Below are positions 40,766-48,983 of a stretch of DNA of 64,000 nt, piece after piece. Within the stretch, counting starts at the first letter, position 1. Every line of letters starts with the position of its first letter. The DNA is from Sphingobacterium gobiense (lineage in GTDB: Bacteria; Bacteroidota; Bacteroidia; Sphingobacteriales; Sphingobacteriaceae), in assembly GCF_002980575.1 (NCBI RefSeq), contig NZ_PVBS01000001.1:620001-684000 (forward strand), written 5' to 3'. A program made the position numbers and the translations under genes. Under the pieces are notes generated by a model, which ran no database searches, was not told where the DNA came from, and saw nothing but the letters and a program-made list of their open reading frames with translations.

Positions 40766-40922
40766 AAGTTGTTTTTTATCTAGAAACTTCTCCTTTCGAA
40801 AAGTGGAGAGGATTTAAATCTATCCGAATTTCATCAGTGTGAGTAAGTTTCGTATTTTGTTATTTAGTTTTGTACGCAAACATAAGAAATCTTAAGAACA
40901 TAAAAAGTAACGATTCTATGCT

Positions 40923-41600
40923 ATGAATTGGATTTTTCCGTATATTGCTCTCATGATATGGGTGGTGGATGCTCAAGAAATTAACGTTGTTGTCAGTGCA
41001 AAAGGCGAGGTAGAAGTACTACAATGGAACGAACAAAAAAAGGTAATACAAGTACCGGTAAGCATGCGTAATGCTGAGGTTATATGGGCCATACGTAATC
41101 TTCTAAAAACAAAGCCGCCAAATACATCGCTAAATATAATAGAGCGACTGGAGGTGTTTGACAAATACTGGCCAATTAAGGTATTTGTTAATAAAAAGCC
41201 GGCATATATGGAAGACGGCATTATTCATTGCTATATTAGGGAACGCAGGATGTCGTCTACTGAAGAGATAAAAATAAAGGACGAGCTGTTACGATTGTTC
41301 GTGTTACGTCAAGTGGGGCAATGGGAAGAAACATTGGAATTGCTTATCCCACATATTACGTTCAGGAGGAATAAAAACAAACCCTATATAGTGCAGCGAC
41401 GGAAGGAGAGTATTTGTTTCGATAAAAAGCTATATGACCTGTCATTAGGCACGATCGCTTATTGTCTGTTTAATGCAGTAGCCGATTATGTTGGCTTGAA
41501 AGACGGCTTTCGAAAGGAATTAATAAACCAACATTTTCCCACCTGGAAGACCTTAGAAAAAAATATCTCATATGCATACGCAACCTACGATAACCATTGA
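40923..41600 (+). CDS. Uncharacterised protein resembling a degenerate YgjP-like metallohydrolase
   Basis: A 225-residue protein of unclear family. Its layout follows YgjP (DUF45): an N-terminal beta segment (INVVVSAKGEVEVLQWNEQK), a middle helix bundle (KDELLRLFVLRQVGQWEETL), and a C-terminal segment ending GFRKELINQHFPTWKTLEKN, like the F-W...P-W-K end of YgjP. Where YgjP has the zinc site H-E-x-x-H, this has IAYCLFNAVADY, and the W-G-S-C motif is also absent. If the relation is right the protein is catalytically dead. It overlaps the next gene by 29 bp. Confidence 0.55.
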   Translation: MNWIFPYIALMIWVVDAQEINVVVSAKGEVEVLQWNEQKKVIQVPVSMRNAEVIWAIRNLLKTKPPNTSLNIIERLEVFDKYWPIKVFVNKKPAYMEDGIIHCYIRERRMSSTEEIKIKDELLRLFVLRQVGQWEETLELLIPHITFRRNKNKPYIVQRRKESICFDKKLYDLSLGTIAYCLFNAVADYVGLKDGFRKELINQHFPTWKTLEKNISYAYATYDNH

Positions 41601-41940
41601 GCTACCGATCCATAAATCCTTATTTTATGAATGCTGGGAGCGACCTGCTCTTTTATTAGATATATTTACCGCACAGCAAATCGTACATATTAAAGCATTT
41701 GTTTTTGACAATTTGGAGGATAAAGACGGGGCTCCCGAAGTGGATGATTTAGCTGTTTCCATTTTTAAGTATAGCGAACATGACAAGGGAGGATATTTCC
41801 GTTTAAACTTTTATATTAATCGTAGGTTTTGTTGTTCCGATATTGAAAGTTCTAGACAAGACTATATCGATTTTCATTTTAGCTATATCAATGAAACCCT
41901 CAAGGCATCCGCGAATTACTTTAATTGGAACTTGATGTAA
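41572..41940 (+). CDS. Hypothetical protein
   Basis: A 122-residue cytosolic protein of no family I recognise. It has mixed beta structure with a charged N-terminal half (FDNLEDKDGAPEVDDLAVSI) and an aromatic-rich C-terminal half (YFRLNFYINRRFCCSDIES, DYIDFHFSYINETLKASANY). It starts inside the end of the preceding gene (29-bp overlap in another frame), which signals coupled translation, so the two proteins may work together. No membrane segments or signal peptide. Confidence 0.6.
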   Translation: MHTQPTITIELPIHKSLFYECWERPALLLDIFTAQQIVHIKAFVFDNLEDKDGAPEVDDLAVSIFKYSEHDKGGYFRLNFYINRRFCCSDIESSRQDYIDFHFSYINETLKASANYFNWNLM

Positions 41941-42041
41941 AATTAGAGACCGCCACAAGCCCCATACTCAGCTTTGAACCCTTTTCAAGTCGAACCCCGC
42001 GGCCGCTCATTCCTTCGGTAGCGAAATAAAAACGCTTTAGA

Positions 42042-42074
42042 AAATAAAAAAGCTTCAACCTTTTGATTGAAGCT
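42042..42074 (-). terminator. Terminator of tRNA-Ser
   Basis: Minus strand AGCTTCAA / TTGAAGCT (42074-42067 and 42058-42051) with an 8-nt loop, followed by TTTTTATTTT. Confidence 0.88.
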
Positions 42075-42077
42075 CTG

Positions 42078-42165
42078 CGGAAAGGGAGGGATTCGAACCC
42101 TCGATACAGTCATCCCGTATACAGACTTTCCAGGTCTGCTCATTCGACCACTCTGACACCTTTCC
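42078..42165 (-). tRNA. tRNA-Ser (GGA)
   Basis: An 88-nt class II tRNA. Acceptor GGAAAGG/CCTTTCC, anticodon stem CAGAC/GTCTG around CTGGAAA (anticodon GGA), a long variable arm, T arm GAGGGTTCGAATCCCTC, discriminator G. Confidence 0.96.
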
Positions 42166-42294
42166 AAATGCGATTGCAAATATACAATATTTCTCGCCCA
42201 AAACTAATTTTTTAATAGAATTTAGATAGTCGTAGTCCACTCCTTTTTTTAAAGTTGACATTTTTGAAATTTATGATAAGGATGAAATTGCTAT

Positions 42295-42328
42295 TGACAT
42301 ACAGTTGTCACAACCCGGCATAACTTTG
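42295..42328 (+). promoter_or_regulatory. DinB-gene promoter with inverted repeat TGACA-N6-TGTCA
   Basis: A perfect TGACA-N6-TGTCA repeat (42295-42310) lies just upstream of TAACTTTG (42321-42328), an exact -7 box. A second small repeat GTTGT-C-ACAAC (42304-42314) overlaps its right half. The site would cover the -33 region, so a bound protein should repress. The WYL regulator encoded 100 bp downstream of the DinB gene is the obvious candidate. Confidence 0.6.
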
Positions 42329-42382
42329 TTCTAGAAATAAACATTAAAATAATATTATTTATTGATTTAAGCATTTAATAGT

Positions 42383-42856
42383 ATGGAAACTACAGCAATT
42401 TTAACAAAGGACGAGTTTTTGAGACATTGGTTGGGTCATCGCGATCTGACACGTCGTACACTTGATAAGTTCCCTGAAAAAGAACTTTTTGAATTTTCAA
42501 TTGGTGGAATGCGACCATTTTCAGACTTAATCATGGAGTTATTGTCTATTGCAGAACCCGGTTTACGAGGAATCGTCGAAAGGAATGATCAGTCTTACGA
42601 CCACCAATTGGCTTTGACGACCAAAGAAGAGCTATTAGCAAAATGGGACGCTGATACACCTAAAATTACCGAACTGTTCAATCAGATTCCGGAAGAGGAT
42701 TTTCACCTTACGCACAACTTATTTGGAGAGTATAATTTCCCGATATACAGCAACCTGCTATATTTTGTGGACAATGAAGTTCATCATCGCGCTCAGGGGT
42801 TTGTATATCTTCGAGCGTTGGGTATAGAGCCGCCTTTCTTTTGGGATAGACCCTAA
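42383..42856 (+). CDS. DinB family protein
   Basis: A 157-residue four-helix-bundle protein of the DinB/YfiT superfamily, which carries a metal site of three histidines. Here candidate ligands include the H in LGHRDLTRR and the pair in DNEVHHRAQGFVYLRALGIEP, the family's closing motif. Members act as thiol transferases (for example bacillithiol or mycothiol) or metal-dependent hydrolases; no specific substrate can be named. It is convergent with a WYL-domain regulator gene, a frequent pairing. Confidence 0.85.
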   Translation: METTAILTKDEFLRHWLGHRDLTRRTLDKFPEKELFEFSIGGMRPFSDLIMELLSIAEPGLRGIVERNDQSYDHQLALTTKEELLAKWDADTPKITELFNQIPEEDFHLTHNLFGEYNFPIYSNLLYFVDNEVHHRAQGFVYLRALGIEPPFFWDRP

Positions 42857-42900
42857 CAAATCTTGGGAATTCAACATCAACTATAAATAGTTTGAATGGA

Positions 42901-42945
42901 TGCCTCTACGTTACATTGGTAGCGTAGAGGTATCTTATTCTCTAA
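42901..42945. terminator. Bidirectional terminator between DinB and WYL genes
   Basis: GCCTCTACG / CGTAGAGGT (42902-42910 and 42923-42931) with a 12-nt loop. The flanks are T-rich on the plus side and moderately so on the minus side. Confidence 0.75.
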
Positions 42946-42956
42946 AAAATAAGTAA

Positions 42957-43901
42957 TTAAACTTGGATGTTCGAAAGTAACTCTTTCACTCGTTCTTTCA
43001 ATTCTTCCGGCTCTAAAATCTTAGCTTCATCAGCAAACATGAGATACCATCGGGCAAACTCGTGCTCCATGTTTTTACACGCGAAGGTCATGATTACGCT
43101 GGTGTCGGTTATTTCTTCCGATAAGAAACCATAGTAGGAACGTTCCCATTCCATATAACGCGCATATTGTAAAGGAACAGAGATACGGATAGTTGTGGTC
43201 GGTGCGGAGTCTTCTTTTGCCAAGTAATACGCCAATGGTTTATGCTTTTTGGTAAAGGGGGTCGAGGTTAATTGAATTTTCTGAATGCGATCGATACGGA
43301 ATTGACGATAGTCCGCTCGTACATGGCAATACGCCATAAAATACCAGTAGTTTCCTTGATGAAAAACACCGACGGGCTCGATTTCCCGATGGACGGGCGT
43401 GACGGACGAGCTACTTCGATATTCCATATTAACCACGCGATATTGTGCGACACCTTCAAACAATATCGATAGTGCCGAGGGAACATTTTCGTTAAATCGA
43501 TGTGAAAGAGAGCCCATTAACATGTTTTCTTCCAGTAAGTTGACATTGAGCTTATCACTATAACGAAGATAGGCTTTTATTTTATTAAGTGCCGAACTAA
43601 AATGTCGGAACAAATCGGGATCCACGAATTTCTGCATTAGCTTTTCAGCTGCTGCGAGTGTTAAAATTTCCTCCTTAGAAAACTTCGTAGGAGGCAGCCG
43701 ATAGCCCTCAATCAGCCCGTAGCCTGTACCTGCTTCACCGTAAATGGGAATACCTGCTTGTTCCAAAGCTTTTATGTCGCGATAAATTGTCCGTTGACTA
43801 ACCTCAAAATGCTCGGCGAGATCCTGTGCTCTTACGATAGGTTTTGCCTGAAGTTGGAAGTAGATGGCAATGATTCGGTTAAAACGCTTGGTGATATCCA
43901 T
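42957..43901 (-). CDS. HTH / WYL-domain transcriptional regulator (YafY-like)
   Basis: A 314-residue regulator. Residues 5-60 are a winged helix of the HTH_11/DeoR type (RAQDLAEHFEVSQRTIYRDI). Residues 140-225 form the WYL domain (VVNMEYRSSSSVTPVHREIE, QGNYWYFMAYCHVRADYRQF, which includes the conserved R-F-R-I-D-R-I). A WCX-like C-terminal end follows. WYL domains sense ligands, often nucleic acids or small molecules. It faces the DinB gene and probably controls it through the TGACA-N6-TGTCA repeat. Confidence 0.9.
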   Translation of the reverse strand: MDITKRFNRIIAIYFQLQAKPIVRAQDLAEHFEVSQRTIYRDIKALEQAGIPIYGEAGTGYGLIEGYRLPPTKFSKEEILTLAAAEKLMQKFVDPDLFRHFSSALNKIKAYLRYSDKLNVNLLEENMLMGSLSHRFNENVPSALSILFEGVAQYRVVNMEYRSSSSVTPVHREIEPVGVFHQGNYWYFMAYCHVRADYRQFRIDRIQKIQLTSTPFTKKHKPLAYYLAKEDSAPTTTIRISVPLQYARYMEWERSYYGFLSEEITDTSVIMTFACKNMEHEFARWYLMFADEAKILEPEELKERVKELLSNIQV

Positions 43902-43929
43902 GCAGTAAAATTAAGCATAAAAATGGCAA

Positions 43930-43966
43930 AACCGAGATAGCCAATCATCATCTGATCGGCTATCTA
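43930..43966 (-). terminator. Hairpin terminator after the small lipoprotein gene
   Basis: Minus strand GATAGCC / GGCTATC (43964-43958 and 43942-43936) with inner partial pairing, followed by TCGGTTTTG. It lies between the lipoprotein gene and the WYL gene. Confidence 0.6.
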
Positions 43967-43985
43967 TCTCGTGCTACGCATTAAT

Positions 43986-44363
43986 TTACCTTGAACAATC
44001 AGCTGTCCATATTCGACCGTCCTTTGCGTATGCAATGTTCAAACGTGAAGCCGTAATTCGAATAGTTCCAATTTCTCCGCCTTCCCAGATCAGCATACTG
44101 TTATCTCCCTTCTCCATTTCAATGTTGCCAATCGATGGAATACCATCAGAAAAATTGAATGTATAGTTGTCTCCAACCTTCGTTACTGTCACAGAGCCAT
44201 TTCTTTCTGCTACATCGTCATCATCTTCACTGGTAAAAGAAATACGTCCTTCGTACTTACCCAGGAAGAGGTCATTGTCTGCGGGATCATCATCTTTACT
44301 ACAGGAAGTAAAGGCGATAAAAGTGATAAACAACAAACTTAAAATTTTAATACTCGTTTTCAT
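43986..44363 (-). CDS. Small lipoprotein, uncharacterised
   Basis: A 125-residue lipoprotein with signal MKTSIKILSLLFITFIAFTS and the lipid-attachment cysteine at residue 21 (TSCSKDDDPAD). The acidic linker after the cysteine resembles the outer-membrane or surface export signals of Bacteroidota lipoproteins. The mature part is a small beta domain (LFLGKYEGRISFTSEDDDDV, GSVTVTKVGDNYTFNFSDG) like many lipocalin-type Bacteroidota lipoproteins. A perfect inverted repeat lies 29 bp upstream of the ATG. Its function is unknown. Confidence 0.7.
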   Translation of the reverse strand: MKTSIKILSLLFITFIAFTSCSKDDDPADNDLFLGKYEGRISFTSEDDDDVAERNGSVTVTKVGDNYTFNFSDGIPSIGNIEMEKGDNSMLIWEGGEIGTIRITASRLNIAYAKDGRIWTADCSR

Positions 44364-44391
44364 ATATCTGTTCTTTTAATTAATTATTACG

Positions 44392-44409
44392 TGTCACACA
44401 TATGTGACA
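44392..44409. promoter_or_regulatory. Perfect inverted repeat TGTCACA-N4-TGTGACA
   Basis: The 7-bp arms TGTCACA and TGTGACA are separated by CATA. It lies 29 bp upstream of the lipoprotein ATG (44363), a suitable operator position. The arms resemble Crp/Fnr-type half-sites, but in the outward order. No terminator-like T tract is attached. Confidence 0.5.
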
Positions 44410-44470
44410 ATAGGGGTGCCAGTAATCTTCTGTAAAGATTTGTTAACAATAATTAACACCCCTTTCTGCC

Positions 44471-44944
44471 TTAAGTCAAGTTATTATTCCCATTTCTCCA
44501 GTCTTTTAATACCTCATATATTTCTCGTTGGAGCGCTGCCTGGCTTTGGAGGGTAGCTGCCGTATTTTCAGAAAAATTGTTTTTAGGTAGAAGGATCTGC
44601 TTATAAATGTCTTGTACACTCTCTTCTATTCTTATACACGATTCAAGAGCCTGTTCCCGATCTGAGGTCTCCATACAAGGGTTCCGATTTTTCCATTTCT
44701 GGTATAATACGCCGGCCGTCCACGGTCTTTCTGAAGGGGATATACCTTCTTTTGGTAATATCACTAGCAGCTCCGATTTAAATTGCTGTGATAATTGCAT
44801 ACATTTTTCAAAAAATGCAATGAGGTTTACGTCCTTATTGGGATCTACCGAAGAAATAGCATTCGCATAAACTTCTATCCGCTCTGTCAAGATTTGAATA
44901 AAATCTTGCAATTGATCGTCGTGTATATCTTTGTTGTTCTTCAT
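44471..44944 (-). CDS. PA2169-type four-helix-bundle protein (DUF2383)
   Basis: A 157-residue protein with four amphipathic helices (IQILTERIEVYANAISSV; LIAFFEKCMQLSQQFKSELL; EQALESCIRIEESVQDIYKQ; TLQSQAALQREIYEVLKDWR), matching the ferritin-like DUF2383 layout, including the R-PWTAGVLYQKW loop between helices 2 and 3. Such proteins are often stress-induced and of unknown role. Not enough conserved carboxylates are visible to claim a di-iron site. It is divergent from two small genes. Confidence 0.75.
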   Translation of the reverse strand: MKNNKDIHDDQLQDFIQILTERIEVYANAISSVDPNKDVNLIAFFEKCMQLSQQFKSELLVILPKEGISPSERPWTAGVLYQKWKNRNPCMETSDREQALESCIRIEESVQDIYKQILLPKNNFSENTAATLQSQAALQREIYEVLKDWRNGNNNLT

Positions 44945-45085
44945 AAAACATATAAATGTTGTTATAGGTGAACAATTCGATGAGAATTCAGTTTATAACA
45001 AAATCATTTTTATCATGACAATTTTATAGCAAATAAATAGAACATCTTGTGAGTTCAGTTGTTTTTAAAAATATGTGAATTGAAT

Positions 45086-45331
45086 ATGGAGACCAATACA
45101 ATTACAAAAGATCAGCTTGATAAGCTTGTAAACAGAATAGAGGAAAAATTTCACGAGTATTTTAAATCTAATACGTCAAAAGTTAGTTCCTTGCAGGAAT
45201 GCTTTTACATCCCTGATATGTATAAAAAGGAGGGGTTATTAACGCTAAATCAAGAAGTATTTCATAAACTACCTAAGGATATCCAGGAGAAAACGCACGA
45301 ATTGATTGCGGAATTTACGAAGGTAGACTAA
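45086..45331 (+). CDS. Hypothetical small protein
   Basis: An 81-residue cytosolic, mostly helical protein (DQLDKLVNRIEEKFHEYFKS; LNQEVFHKLPKDIQEKTHEL) without a known family. The ATG at 45086 is chosen over an upstream alternative start at 45059. The next small gene is 48 bp downstream on the same strand. Neighbours on both sides look stress- or envelope-related, but nothing specific can be inferred. Confidence 0.6.
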   Translation: METNTITKDQLDKLVNRIEEKFHEYFKSNTSKVSSLQECFYIPDMYKKEGLLTLNQEVFHKLPKDIQEKTHELIAEFTKVD

Positions 45332-45379
45332 TAGATTGGCGAGCAAAGAACTTTTTTAGCTTAAAGGGGTTCTTAGAAT

Positions 45380-45634
45380 ATGGAAGAGAAATTGCCGGGA
45401 CGACCTATCAGAATTATTAAAAGCGTGGAGGACAAAAACTTAGGTGTTTTTTTCGAAGAGCTTTACAAAACGTGTTTGGATGATGGAGAAGCGGTTCTTG
45501 TTTTAAAAAAGATCGAGCGAGCCTTTGTTGCTGACCCTAATTATGAACTCTTACATAATGTAAAGGAACATGCCTCTGTCAGTTTTAGAAACATCCATAC
45601 CCAACAAGAGGTGCGCTTTTTTCCAGAAGATTAA
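45380..45634 (+). CDS. Hypothetical small protein
   Basis: An 84-residue acidic protein (MEEKLPGRPIRIIKSVEDKN, FFEELYKTCLDDGEAVLVLK) with no recognised family, signal peptide or membrane segment. It probably shares a transcript with the 81-residue protein gene 48 bp upstream. It is convergent with the phosphodiesterase gene, 8 bp between stops. Confidence 0.6.
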   Translation: MEEKLPGRPIRIIKSVEDKNLGVFFEELYKTCLDDGEAVLVLKKIERAFVADPNYELLHNVKEHASVSFRNIHTQQEVRFFPED

Positions 45635-45642
45635 ATTAAACG

Positions 45643-46614
45643 TTATTTTTTTCTCCACTTTAATATACTCGAAATTGCGTAGTGATCGGAAAGGGCGATA
45701 CCGGCGTTATTGGAGAAATATTGTTTTTCCACTTTATATCGCGAAGGAGAAAACTCAAGATATGCAGTATTCCGAAAAAAAATTTTATCAATACTTTCAC
45801 AGCTATCCGTAAGGGCTAGTTTTTCCTTTGGGATGAAACTGGTACGGGCAACTGGACATTCTCCGTTTTTCATTAATGTCGTCCATACGTCCTTCAAACC
45901 TGTTTTTTGTGTAAACCAGCCGATGTTGTCCCAGGCAGCACTAAAATGGGCATTGAAATCCCCCATTACAATGATGGCGTTTCCAGCCGAATGCGCATTA
46001 ATATATTCAGCTAATTGCAACAAATTTTGCTTACGCGCTGCTGCTGCCGATTCACTGTCGTGAGCAGTGGCATGGACATTATATACATCCACACTAACAC
46101 CTCTTGCTATTTCAATTTGAGTAAAGGAAAATCCTTTGGCTGCAAGGCAATCAGAGCCACTACAGTGTTGCCAAGGAATGCGTTTCGTTTCCCGTATAGG
46201 GTATTTGGATAAGGTATTGAGACCATCGCCGTATGGTACTGCTATTTTATGCACCGTTCGATAGCAGTGTCTATTTTCGTCTCCATAAAGCATTTGATGA
46301 TAATGGAAATCTTCTTGGACATTGACGATATCAAAACGGTTAATCTTTCCTGAAATTTCTTTTATACTGTGAGCGCGAGAACTTGTTGCGGAAGAAAGGA
46401 AATCCGGAAGACCTGCTACATTATACGTCAGTAGCGATAATTCACCCTCATCTATCTCTTTTAATCCACTCGCGTGAATTTCTGTATAAATTGAAGAAGA
46501 AGTACCGAAATGTGTGATTTTAGACAGGTAAAAACCAAAAAATATGGGGACGAAAGAAACAGATAATACTTTTTGCCAGTGCTTCTTTTTATACCAGACC
46601 CTATCGATTATCAT
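45643..46614 (-). CDS. Endonuclease/exonuclease/phosphatase-fold phosphodiesterase (sphingomyelinase C-like)
   Basis: A 323-residue protein with an N-terminal membrane segment (residues 15-30) and an extracytoplasmic EEP domain. Catalytic motifs are visible in order: LLTYNVAGLPD, NVQEDFHYH (metal-binding E), VYNVHATAHD, VMGDFNAH, and ALSDHYAIS with the D-H pair. The pattern is closer to bacterial sphingomyelinase or phospholipase C than to nucleases. The cysteine pair HCSGSDC suggests disulfides outside the cytoplasm. It is divergent from a lipid-glycosyltransferase-like cluster, which supports a lipid substrate. Confidence 0.82.
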   Translation of the reverse strand: MIIDRVWYKKKHWQKVLSVSFVPIFFGFYLSKITHFGTSSSIYTEIHASGLKEIDEGELSLLTYNVAGLPDFLSSATSSRAHSIKEISGKINRFDIVNVQEDFHYHQMLYGDENRHCYRTVHKIAVPYGDGLNTLSKYPIRETKRIPWQHCSGSDCLAAKGFSFTQIEIARGVSVDVYNVHATAHDSESAAAARKQNLLQLAEYINAHSAGNAIIVMGDFNAHFSAAWDNIGWFTQKTGLKDVWTTLMKNGECPVARTSFIPKEKLALTDSCESIDKIFFRNTAYLEFSPSRYKVEKQYFSNNAGIALSDHYAISSILKWRKK

Positions 46615-46800
46615 GTATGTCGTTTTTATATCTCAAAACTACGTGATGTTTGTTATTTATTTGTAAAGGGACGGTTATGCTTTCATGTTGAAATTATGAG
46701 TAAAATATAAATGAACTTAAAAATTTCATAAATCATTAATATTCAGTTTCTCTTAAGAAAATATGAACTATTTATTTTCGTAAAATAAACATCTAGGCAT

Positions 46801-47976
46801 ATGATAAGAGTAGCTTTTTTTGCAGAGATATTATTTGAAGAATACGACGGGGCGGCCCGCACTATGTTTCAAATCATCAATAGAATAGACCCGAATCGCT
46901 TTTCCTTCTTTTTTATTTATGGAAAAGGTCCCGAACGAATCGACGGACATGATTCTATCCGCATACCCACGCTCAATACGGGCTTGAACAAAGACTATAG
47001 TGTCAGCTTACCAGCGTTAGTAAAGGGACAGGTTAAACAGGAGTTGGATGCTTTTCAACCACATGTTATCCATATCGCGACACCATCGTTCTTGGGTTTT
47101 TTCGCTTTACGTTATGCACAATCGCGAAATATTCCAGTTATCAGTCTTTATCATACCAATTTTCTTTCTTACATACCTTATTATTTTCGCAAGGTTCCTA
47201 CACTTATCAAGCCAGTACAACGCTGGATGAGATCGGCCACTCGTCGATTTTACAATCATTGTGATGTTGTATATGTGCCTTCATGTGCGATGAGAAGGCA
47301 GTTGGAAAATCTTGGTGTAGGGAAACAGAAAATGGTTTTATGGCAACGAGGGATTGATCTAGAGCTTTTTAATCCTCGAAAACGAGATGTCGCATATATG
47401 CGAGAACTAACAGGAAATGAAAATCCGAATATTTTATTCGCTAGTAGGCTCGTATGGGAAAAAAATATACAAACATTAATTGACATTTATAAGCGTCTTC
47501 AGGAAACACAGCTGTCGCACAACTTTATAATTGTAGGTGATGGGCCGGCCGGAGAGGAGATGAAGCGGCAGATGCCGGCGGCAATTTTTATGGGAAAGTT
47601 ACCGCATAGCGAACTCGCAAAGTTGTACGCTTCGTCTGATATATTTGTTTTTCCGTCTATTTCCGAAACCTACGGAAACGTGGTAATAGAGGCGATGGCT
47701 TCTGGTCTCCCTTGTATCATTGGTGATGGTGGAGGAAGCGCGGATTTAATACGCCATGGACAAACTGGCTATAAATGCTTACCGAAATCTGCCGGAGATT
47801 ACCTTATCTATATTCGGATGTTACTCTCGGATTCGACGTTACATAAGTTTATATGTGATACCGGACTTAACTACGCACAAAAATTAAATTGGAAAAATTT
47901 AACAGATCGTTATTTCGACGAAGTGACGCGCTTAGGAATGGAACCAAATGAGGGCATGGTCTGGGCAGCATGTTGA
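46801..47976 (+). CDS. GT4 family glycosyltransferase
   Basis: A 391-residue GT-B fold enzyme. The N-terminal half has FAEILFEEYDGAARTMFQII and the TPSFLGFFALRYAQSRNIPV stretch seen in diacylglycerol glucosyl- and phosphatidyl-inositol mannosyl-transferases of the GT4 type. The C-terminal half has LFASRLVWEKNIQTLIDIYK and the E-x7-E motif in SETYGNVVIEAMASG. Retaining enzyme, probably using UDP- or GDP-sugar on a lipid acceptor. Its stop overlaps the next gene by 7 bp. Confidence 0.88.
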   Translation: MIRVAFFAEILFEEYDGAARTMFQIINRIDPNRFSFFFIYGKGPERIDGHDSIRIPTLNTGLNKDYSVSLPALVKGQVKQELDAFQPHVIHIATPSFLGFFALRYAQSRNIPVISLYHTNFLSYIPYYFRKVPTLIKPVQRWMRSATRRFYNHCDVVYVPSCAMRRQLENLGVGKQKMVLWQRGIDLELFNPRKRDVAYMRELTGNENPNILFASRLVWEKNIQTLIDIYKRLQETQLSHNFIIVGDGPAGEEMKRQMPAAIFMGKLPHSELAKLYASSDIFVFPSISETYGNVVIEAMASGLPCIIGDGGGSADLIRHGQTGYKCLPKSAGDYLIYIRMLLSDSTLHKFICDTGLNYAQKLNWKNLTDRYFDEVTRLGMEPNEGMVWAAC

Positions 47977-48983
47977 TAAATAAGAAAGGACTGAAAATTC
48001 TAATACTCATCTGTATCGTTCTTCCGATAGTTATTTTTATTATACAAATTGATTTTATATCTGTTTTTCAGGAACTTCTGAAAATAGGTGGCAAATTTAT
48101 TATTATTTTACTAATTACGTTTATAGCATATTTGCTCGGAACGATCGCGTGGTGGGTATGTTTGGGGCCGCAACGAAACGAACTCTCATTATGGAAACTC
48201 TTCGGTGTCCGCCAGATTGGTGAAACGGTGGGACTCTATAATCCATCGAGCGTGGTAGGGGGAGATATGCTAAAAACTGAAATGTTGAAATCCTATATGG
48301 TTTCAGACGATAACGCAGCAGCGTCCGTGGTCATCTCTCGTGTTACGGCTGTTCTGTCACAGTTGTGTCTTTTTATCCTGTCACTATGCTGGTTACTAGT
48401 CACTGCGCGCGACCAGCTGCCCATATTTTGGTTGTATGGCGTGCTGGTAGCGATAGTATTGTCGCTGACGCTGAAGATATTGTTTTTCTATTTGCTCAAC
48501 AAAAAACGAGTACAAAACGTTGAAATGGGCGATCGCACCAGTTTGTGGAAGCGACTTAGGTCGACTATTTCCAATTTAATTCATGACACACAATACTTTT
48601 TTCAACATAAAAGGTCACTCTTTTGGTGGTCATATTGTTTTTTCTTTTTGCATTGGTTAGTGGGTAGTATGGAATTTTATTTTATTCTTCGCTTCTTGGG
48701 TTTTGATGTCTGGCTAATGCAGGGGTTATTGGCGGATATGGGCGTTATCGCGATTAAAAGTATTGGAGCATTCGTTCCGGGACAAATAGGCGTTGAGGAG
48801 ATAGGTAATAAAGTGGTACTGGCCGCTATTGGTATCCAGGCTACCACCGTCTGGATTACGGTATCGATACTTCGCCGGGCACGCCAGCTATGTTGGATTT
48901 TGATAGGAGCAGTCTGGTATATGTTAATTCGAAAAGATACATCTAAAGTTTTCAGACATGGAAATCCTATTCGTCAGTCATAA
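47970..48983 (+). CDS. UPF0104 / LPG-synthase-TM-like membrane protein
   Basis: A 337-residue inner-membrane protein with about seven or eight helices, of the lysylphosphatidylglycerol synthase transmembrane family, here without the soluble aminoacyl transferase domain. Family pointers are VRQIGETVGLYNPSSVVGGD and the later segment KSIGAFVPGQIGVEEIGNKV. Stand-alone members are thought to be lipid flippases. It overlaps the glycosyltransferase genes at both ends (7 and 26 bp), so the three products are made together and may act on one glycolipid. Confidence 0.85.
   Translation: MLINKKGLKILILICIVLPIVIFIIQIDFISVFQELLKIGGKFIIILLITFIAYLLGTIAWWVCLGPQRNELSLWKLFGVRQIGETVGLYNPSSVVGGDMLKTEMLKSYMVSDDNAAASVVISRVTAVLSQLCLFILSLCWLLVTARDQLPIFWLYGVLVAIVLSLTLKILFFYLLNKKRVQNVEMGDRTSLWKRLRSTISNLIHDTQYFFQHKRSLFWWSYCFFFLHWLVGSMEFYFILRFLGFDVWLMQGLLADMGVIAIKSIGAFVPGQIGVEEIGNKVVLAAIGIQATTVWITVSILRRARQLCWILIGAVWYMLIRKDTSKVFRHGNPIRQS

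Noticed and set aside
41985..42261. Two minus-strand frames of 64 and 68 codons
   Set aside because: Both cross tRNA-Ser (42078-42165) and translate its T arm.
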